Source: Vicinamibacterales bacterium | GTDB lineage: Bacteria > Acidobacteriota > Vicinamibacteria > Vicinamibacterales > 2-12-FULL-66-21 | NCBI GenBank assembly: GCA_035699745.1 | Contig: DASSPH010000010.1 | Location: 1 to 64,000, forward strand | Length of the DNA: 64,000 nucleotides | Reading direction: 5' to 3' | In this document: positions 58,700 to 64,000 of the stretch, one piece after another | How positions within the stretch are numbered: position 1 is the first letter of the stretch | Layout of the letters: each line of letters opens with the position of its first letter | Notes under the pieces: model-generated | What the model saw: the letters and a program-made list of their open reading frames with translations, nothing else | Database searches by the model: none | What the model was told of the DNA's origin: nothing | Made by a program: the position numbers and the translations under genes

Positions 58700-60237
58700 C
58701 AGACCCGCGCTCCCCGGGGATCGAGCTCCAGCACGGGGGCCGCCGCGGCCGCCCGCCGCCGGGCGGCGAGCGAGGGCGTCCGCTCGCGCAGAATGTCACG
58801 CGGCGCGGCGGTCAGCGCCAGCAGGTAGTAGAACGTCCAGTTGTAGGCGACTGACGAGAAGAAGGCGCAGACCACGAAGCCGACCAGGGCGGCCGCCATC
58901 GCCGCGGAGTGGGCGTCGAGCAGTGTGGCGTCGTCGGCCGAGATCTCCGGCGCGGCCGGGAGCGGCCGCGAAAACGGCCCGCGCGGCTTGAGCCCCGCCG
59001 CGGCAGCGACCCTGAGCCGCGCCAGCAGACGGCGCGTGTGCCAGACCGCGGTGAAGGCACGCACGACCAGGAAGGTGAAGACCGCCAGGCCGAAGATCCC
59101 GAGCTCGGCGGCCACCTGCAGCCAGATGTTATGGGTCTCGTGCCACGCCTCGGCGCGCTCGAGCGGCTTGTAGTTCTTGAACTGACCGGCGCCGACGCCG
59201 GTGATCGGATTGTCGACGAAGGCGTCCCACGCCTCCCCGAACAGCCGCTTGCGGGCGTCAGAGGTCGAATAGTCGTCCTTGCTCGAGTCGGTGATGCTGG
59301 CGAGCCGCCGCCAGTACTGGGAGGGGACCAGCGGCAGCGCGCACATCACCGCCAGCACGCCGGCCACGACCACCGCCGGCCGCTGCCGGGCGGCGAACAC
59401 CGCGAGCACGATCACCATGATCACGAAGCCGATGAACCCGCCGCGCGATCCCGACGCCACGATGGCGCCGAGCATGAACACGCCGGCGCTGGCGGCGACC
59501 AGCCGCTGCAGGATCGATCCCGGCCGCATCGCCATGAAGAGCGCGAGCGGCAGGAACACGACCATGTGCAGCGCCAGGTCGTTCGGGTTCTCCATCAGTC
59601 CGCCGACCGCGCCGCGCACGCGCGTGCCGTTGGCGATCAGGTTCACGCCGCGCGCGTAGTCGAATACGGCGCGGAACGCGAGGTAGCCGATGGCCAGCAC
59701 CAGCACCCAGGTGAGCCGCTCGATCCGCTTGGGGGAGACCAGGACGTTCACGGCCAGCAGGTAGACCAGCGCCACCTTCAGGTACAGATCGGTGAACACC
59801 GACACCGCGCCGCCGAACCAGATCGAGAACGGCGCGGTAATCAGGATGATCGCGCCGAGCGCGAGCACGCCGACGAACTCGGGCGTCATCCGCGTCAGCG
59901 ACTGCCGCCGCGCCAGGCGGCCGACGATCAGCGACACCAGTCCGCCGATTGCCGACATCTCCGCCAGATGCAGCGCCTCGAGCGGCGGGAACACGTCCTG
60001 CGGCCGGAAGAACAGGACGGCGGTGAAGATCAGCGTCCACGTGAAGGCCCAGTCCCGCGGCTCCGCAGGTGCCGGGCGATCGAGTCTCGCTGACGCCGCG
60101 CTGGCGGCGGCCGGCGACGGCGGACCGCTCCGCCGTTCCGGATCTTCGTGACTCGCGGCGCGCGTGACGTCCCTGCGGCCGCCGAGCGAGAACGCGAGCC
60201 GTTCGTCGGCGCGCCCTGGGCCGGGCCGAAAATTCAT
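58699..60237 (-). CDS. wzy: O-antigen polymerase/ligase-like membrane protein (Wzy_C)
   Basis: 512 residues. A long hydrophilic, Arg-rich N-terminus (about 1-60) precedes ten or more helices. Wzy_C signatures: VASGSRGGFIGFVIM, PITGVGAGQFKNY and WHETHNIWLQVAAELGIFGL. These proteins join repeat units at the periplasmic side or ligate them to a carrier. The unusual cytoplasmic N-terminal extension has no recognised domain; an internal start after it would also give a complete polymerase. It is coupled by overlaps on both sides (ATGA upstream, one base downstream). Confidence 0.82.
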   Translation of the reverse strand: MNFRPGPGRADERLAFSLGGRRDVTRAASHEDPERRSGPPSPAAASAASARLDRPAPAEPRDWAFTWTLIFTAVLFFRPQDVFPPLEALHLAEMSAIGGLVSLIVGRLARRQSLTRMTPEFVGVLALGAIILITAPFSIWFGGAVSVFTDLYLKVALVYLLAVNVLVSPKRIERLTWVLVLAIGYLAFRAVFDYARGVNLIANGTRVRGAVGGLMENPNDLALHMVVFLPLALFMAMRPGSILQRLVAASAGVFMLGAIVASGSRGGFIGFVIMVIVLAVFAARQRPAVVVAGVLAVMCALPLVPSQYWRRLASITDSSKDDYSTSDARKRLFGEAWDAFVDNPITGVGAGQFKNYKPLERAEAWHETHNIWLQVAAELGIFGLAVFTFLVVRAFTAVWHTRRLLARLRVAAAAGLKPRGPFSRPLPAAPEISADDATLLDAHSAAMAAALVGFVVCAFFSSVAYNWTFYYLLALTAAPRDILRERTPSLAARRRAAAAAPVLELDPRGARV

Positions 60238-61376
60238 CGCCACACCTCGCGGAGCCGCCGCAGCGCCAGCAAGCCGGCCACGGCCGACACGTTCATCATC
60301 ACGAAGGTGTAGGCCACGCGGGCGAGCCGGTCGCGCACCTGGAACATCGCGCCCGACAGCGCCAGCCCGTAGAAGACGCCCTGCGCGGCGAGGAGCAGCG
60401 CGAACAGCACGTGGCGCTGCGCCAGCGCAATGCTCGAGACGAGCAGGCCGACCAGCGCCCACGGCACCACCAGACGGCCCACCTTGTGCGACACGTACTG
60501 CAGCCACACCGGATTGACGAACGGCACGAGCAGCCGCGGCTCCTGCGCGAGGATCTGGTAGTTGCCCGCCAGCGTCCGCGTCTTGCGCCGCGACTCCGCC
60601 GCCGCGTCGGCAGACGCGCGATCGTAGGCCACCGCGGCGTCGTCGAAGACAATGCGGCAGCCGTCCAGTACCGCCCGCATGGGGGCCAGCACGTCATCCA
60701 GCAGCGTCGCCTGCGGGAGCGGCGACCAGCACCGTCGCCGCAGCGCGTAGATCGCGCCGGTGGCCCCGAGCGTCGACCACACACGCGACTCGTTGCGGCG
60801 CAGCCACTTCTCGTATCTCCAGTACAGGCCGATCCCCTCGCCGACTGCCGTATCGACCTCCTGCTGCTCGCTGTCGAGGACCAGCTCGCCGGTCGCGCCG
60901 CCGACCCGGGCGTCGGCGAAGTTGCTGACGAGCGCCGCGATGGCGCCCGGCGCGAAGCGCTGACGCGCGTCCGCGAACACCAGGATGTCGCCGGCGGCCG
61001 CCGCCACGCCGGCGTTCAGCGCGGCAGGCTTGCCGCCCGCCGGCACTTCGAGAAGCCGAATCGTCCGGCTCGAACCGGCCGCCCGAATGAGGGGAGCCAG
61101 CGCCGCTTCCGGGTCGTCGGTCGATCCGTCGGAGACGACGATGATCTCGCGGCGGCCGGGATACTCCTGCGCCAGCAGATTCGCGACGCGACCGGGAAGC
61201 CGCGCCGCTTCGTTACGCGCCGCGACGATGATCGAGATCGACGGCCACGCGCCGGCGGCGAACGGCATCCGCCGCGGACGCCGGTCCACGACGCGCGCCC
61301 ATACCCCGAGCAGAGCGGGGTAGCCCACGTAGACGTAGGCGACGATCAGCGCCGAGATCCAGAACAGAACGATCAT
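60234..61376 (-). CDS. Membrane-anchored GT2 glycosyltransferase
   Basis: About 380 residues from the ATG at 61376; a TTG at 61397, adjacent to the next gene's stop, could start 7 codons earlier. N-terminal helix IVLFWISALIVAYVYVGYPALLG, then a GT-A domain with SISIIVAARNEAARLPGRV, VVSDGSTDDPEAAL, LVFADARQRFAPGAI and a processive-type region (ATLLDDVLAPMRAVLDG). Three or four C-terminal helices complete the synthase-like layout. It could be the initiating or processive transferase of the locus. Its stop overlaps the polymerase-like start (ATGA). Confidence 0.82.
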   Translation of the reverse strand: MIVLFWISALIVAYVYVGYPALLGVWARVVDRRPRRMPFAAGAWPSISIIVAARNEAARLPGRVANLLAQEYPGRREIIVVSDGSTDDPEAALAPLIRAAGSSRTIRLLEVPAGGKPAALNAGVAAAAGDILVFADARQRFAPGAIAALVSNFADARVGGATGELVLDSEQQEVDTAVGEGIGLYWRYEKWLRRNESRVWSTLGATGAIYALRRRCWSPLPQATLLDDVLAPMRAVLDGCRIVFDDAAVAYDRASADAAAESRRKTRTLAGNYQILAQEPRLLVPFVNPVWLQYVSHKVGRLVVPWALVGLLVSSIALAQRHVLFALLLAAQGVFYGLALSGAMFQVRDRLARVAYTFVMMNVSAVAGLLALRRLREVWR

Positions 61377-61397
61377 CGTCGTAGCGAGGCGCCGCAA

Positions 61398-62765
61398 TCA
61401 CGCAATGGCGACCTTCTGGCCCTCCGCAGTCGACGGCGCGCGCGGCGCGCCGAGCTTGAACACGTTCGGGTGCGGTTCCTTGATGGCGTTCCGCGTGTCG
61501 ACGATGAGGTCGGCCTCCTCGACGAGCGCCTGGTAATCGAACGCCTTGTGATCGGTGATGATCACCACGCAGTCGTACTGCCCGATGCTTCCCCGCGTCA
61601 GGTCGACCGCCTTGATGTCGTAGCCCCCCGACCACTCGCGGCCGTGCACCTCGGGCACCCACGGGTCGGCGTAGGAGATCCTGGCGCCGCGCGCCAGCAG
61701 CAGGCCCATCACGTCCATCGCCGGCGACTCGCGCATGTCGTCGATGTCTTTCTTGTAGGCGACGCCGGCGATCAGGATGTTCGAGCCGTTCACCGCCTTG
61801 CGCCGCGTGTTCAGCGCTTCTGCCACCTTGTCGACGACGTACTGGGGCATGCCGGCGTTGATGTGCCCGGCCAGCTCGATGAACCGCGGATCGAAGCCGG
61901 TCTGCTTCGCCTTCCACGACAGGTAGAACGGATCGATCGGAATGCAGTGGCCGCCAAGGCCCGGCCCCGGGTAGAAGGGCATGAACCCGAACGGCTTGGT
62001 CCGGGCGGCGTCGACGACTTCCCAGACGTCGATGTGCATGCGGTCGCACATCAACGCCAGCTCGTTCACCAGGCCGATGTTGACCGCCCGGAACGTGTTC
62101 TCCAGGAGCTTCACCATCTCGGCGACGCGCGTCGAGCTCACCGGGACGATGGTCTGAATCGCCGTGCCGTAGAGCTCGGCGGCGAGCGACGAGCAGGTGG
62201 GGGAGAAGCCGCCGACCACCTTGGGCACGTTGTGGGTCTGGAACGTCGGGTTGCCGGGATCGACCCGTTCGGGCGAGAAGGCGAGGAAGAAGTCGACGCC
62301 CGCCTTCAGGCCGGTCGCTTCCAGCATCGGCTGCACCACTTCGTCCGTCGTCCCCGGATAGGTCGTCGACTCGAGCACGATCAGCATGCCCGGGTGGAGG
62401 TATCTGGCGATGCCCTCCACCGCCGAGACGATGTAGGACATGTCCGGGTCCTTCGTCTTGCGCAGCGGCGTCGGCACGCAGATGTTGATGGTGTCGAGCT
62501 CCTTCACGACGGCGAAGTCGGTGGTGGCGTCGAGCAGCCCCTTCGCGTGAAGCGCCTGGACGTCCGCGGTGGCGACATCCGGGATGTAGGAACGGCCGTC
62601 GTTGATCGACTGGACCTTGCGCGCGTCCAGATCGATACCGGTGGCGTGGAAGCCCGCCTTGGCGAGCTCGACCGCGAGCGGCAGTCCGACATAGCCCAGG
62701 CCGACCACGCCGGTGCGGGCGCGGCGCGACCGAATCTTTTCACGAAGGGTATCCGCCACTGACAT
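61398..62765 (-). CDS. UDP-HexNAc 6-dehydrogenase-like nucleotide-sugar dehydrogenase (WbpA/WecC type)
   Basis: 455 residues. N-terminal Rossmann TGVVGLGYVGLPLAVELAKAG, the strongly WbpA/WecC-like VVKELDTINICVPTPLRK, and the catalytic PGPGLGGHCIPIDPFYL with the active-site Cys. This enzyme oxidises a UDP-N-acetylhexosamine, distinct from the AlgD-like enzyme at the other end of the locus, so two different uronic acids are expected. The gene is followed within 12 bases upstream by the ATPase gene, starting the leftward run that reaches the GT2 copy B. Confidence 0.85.
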   Translation of the reverse strand: MSVADTLREKIRSRRARTGVVGLGYVGLPLAVELAKAGFHATGIDLDARKVQSINDGRSYIPDVATADVQALHAKGLLDATTDFAVVKELDTINICVPTPLRKTKDPDMSYIVSAVEGIARYLHPGMLIVLESTTYPGTTDEVVQPMLEATGLKAGVDFFLAFSPERVDPGNPTFQTHNVPKVVGGFSPTCSSLAAELYGTAIQTIVPVSSTRVAEMVKLLENTFRAVNIGLVNELALMCDRMHIDVWEVVDAARTKPFGFMPFYPGPGLGGHCIPIDPFYLSWKAKQTGFDPRFIELAGHINAGMPQYVVDKVAEALNTRRKAVNGSNILIAGVAYKKDIDDMRESPAMDVMGLLLARGARISYADPWVPEVHGREWSGGYDIKAVDLTRGSIGQYDCVVIITDHKAFDYQALVEEADLIVDTRNAIKEPHPNVFKLGAPRAPSTAEGQKVAIA

Positions 62766-62777
62766 TGATCGAAGCTC

Positions 62778-64000
62778 CTATGAAGGTGAAACACCGAGCA
62801 TAAACCGTTTGAGGCGCCTCCAGAACGTTCCTGTTTCGTAGGCCGCCGGCGCACCTCCGGCGACCTGGAACCGCAGGGAAGCGCTCTCGATGGCGGGAGC
62901 CGGCGCGCTCCGCTGCGCGCGGAGCAGGCGGTACTCCTCGGCCAGCACGCGCCGCTGCTCGGCCAGCTCTGCCTCGCGCTGGCGCACGAGCGCCTCGCGC
63001 CGCTCCAGCTCGCGGCGCACCTGTTCGGCGCCCGCGTCAAGCGTCGCCGCCGCCGCGCCGCTCGTCGCGACCGCGACCGGCTGGCTGAGCGGCGCGGATC
63101 GTGCCGCCGGCGGCGGCATCGGCGGCGCCGCTATCGTGCGGGCCGGCGCCTCGACGGCCGCCGGGGCGTGCACCACGTCCCGCCGCGCCGGCGCGTGCGC
63201 GGTCGAGGCGGGCGGCAGGACGCCCGTGGTCTCGAGCTCGTCGAGCACCTCGAGAATCACGGGAGCGTCGAACGTGTGCCGCTCCTCGGCATAGCCGAAC
63301 ACGAGCGCCGCGTCGCAGATGACGTTGATGATGCGCGGCACCCCGCCGCTGCGTGCGTGAATCAGGTCGGTCGCCGGCCGCGGGAACACCATCGGCGTCC
63401 CGAGGGCGGCATGCCGCAGCCGGTGGTTGATGTAGTTGAACGTCTCGCCGGCGTCGAGCGGCGGCAGGTGATAGCTGACGGTGATGCGCTGACGCAGCTG
63501 CTCGAGCTCGGGGGCGGAGAGTTTGTCCCGCAGGTTCGGCTGCCCGACCAGCACGACCTGCAGCAGCTTGGACTTCTCGGTCTCGAGATTCGACAGCATG
63601 CGCAGCTCTTCGAGCGCGCCGAGGCCGAGGTTCTGCGCCTCGTCGATGACGAGCAGCACCAGGCGTCCCGCCAGCCGCTGATCGACCAGATACTGCGACA
63701 GCTCGCGCACCATCAGCGGCTTGCTGCGGCCCGACGGATCGAGGCCGAAGTCGATCATGATCGACTCGAGCAGCTCGCGCGGATCGAGCATGGTGTTGAC
63801 GATCCGGCCGACCGTGGTCTGGTTGTCGACGTTGCGCAGCAGCGCCTGCAGCAGCGTCGTCTTGCCGGAGCCGATTTCCCCGGTGATGACGATGAAGCCG
63901 GCCTGGCTCTCGAGGCCGTAGCGCAGGTAGTCGAGCGCTTCCTGGTGCACCCGGCTCGGATACAGGTATTCCGGATCCGGGCTGAGCGCGAACGGGCGCT
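62778..64000 (-). CDS. XrtA-associated ATPase (ExeA-like), 5' truncated by window edge
   Basis: The frame stays open to the window edge, and the residues before the first possible GTG at 63950 (RPFALSPDPEYLYPSR) are the family's usual start region, so the gene continues beyond. An AAA ATPase domain has Walker A GEIGSGKTT and Walker B LLVIDEAQN, plus the sensor region LQVVLVGQPNLRDKL and the arginine-finger part. This is the secretion-ATPase family found in every exosortase A polysaccharide cluster. The C-terminal third is a Pro/Ala-rich linker and a coiled coil (about 60 residues of RELERREALV type), perhaps a docking arm. It anchors the locus as an exosortase/PEP-CTERM system. Confidence 0.88.
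   Translation of the reverse strand, partial: RPFALSPDPEYLYPSRVHQEALDYLRYGLESQAGFIVITGEIGSGKTTLLQALLRNVDNQTTVGRIVNTMLDPRELLESIMIDFGLDPSGRSKPLMVRELSQYLVDQRLAGRLVLLVIDEAQNLGLGALEELRMLSNLETEKSKLLQVVLVGQPNLRDKLSAPELEQLRQRITVSYHLPPLDAGETFNYINHRLRHAALGTPMVFPRPATDLIHARSGGVPRIINVICDAALVFGYAEERHTFDAPVILEVLDELETTGVLPPASTAHAPARRDVVHAPAAVEAPARTIAAPPMPPPAARSAPLSQPVAVATSGAAAATLDAGAEQVRRELERREALVRQREAELAEQRRVLAEEYRLLRAQRSAPAPAIESASLRFQVAGGAPAAYETGTFWRRLKRFMLGVSPS

Overview
The window is high-GC bacterial chromosome with dense operons, many ATGA or TGATG stop/start overlaps, and several GTG or TTG starts. Two TonB-dependent receptors of the Oar type (one with a carboxypeptidase-regulatory domain), a DUF4097 protein, an imuA-imuB-dnaE2 mutasome cassette and an exosortase/PEP-CTERM exopolysaccharide locus together suggest an Acidobacteriota genome, probably a Vicinamibacteria-like lineage. 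That placement is inference from gene content. No rRNA, tRNA, CRISPR array or transposase gene was seen.

Layout. 1-1.8 kb: the end of an outer-membrane receptor and a secreted glycerophosphodiesterase. 1.9-10.8 kb: a phosphate island with porin-pstS-pstC-pstA (no pstB or phoU beside it), a DUF47-Pit pair, a PhoR kinase and two PhoB-type regulators. 10.9-17.5 kb: a lipoprotein, a large TonB receptor, a DsbD-N-like protein, a NicO-like membrane protein and an MFS exporter. 17.5-23.5 kb: imuA-imuB-dnaE2, whose imuB and dnaE2 frames are interrupted in phase by several short-period repeat tracts. 23.6-31.4 kb: a coupled lipoprotein/DUF4956/PLD-like operon, a metallophosphoesterase, YajQ with a radical SAM partner, a DUF4097 protein, a SET-domain methyltransferase and an alpha/beta hydrolase, separated by octamer inverted-repeat tracts. 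31.4-64 kb: an exosortase-A-type polysaccharide locus.

The polysaccharide locus encodes two nucleotide-sugar 6-dehydrogenases, three glutamine-dependent amidotransferases of the asparagine-synthase family, several GT4 and GT2 glycosyltransferases, two CDP-glycerol-transferase-like proteins, a flippase, an O-antigen-polymerase-like protein, a heparinase II/III-like lyase, a deacetylase, a methyltransferase, a double GNAT protein, one PEP-CTERM protein and, cut by the window end, an XrtA-associated ATPase. The simplest reading is an amidated, uronate-rich, possibly phosphodiester-containing extracellular polymer, assembled by a Wzx/Wzy-type route together with an exosortase-sorted surface protein. 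Three strong -24/-12 (sigma-54) promoter matches and a palindrome-rich, lower-GC intergenic region at 44.35-44.5 kb suggest RpoN control.

The most unusual signal is a set of exact-period heptamer, octamer, nonamer and 36-bp repeats, each site with its own consensus. They lie between genes, over start-codon regions, and inside the error-prone polymerase genes.
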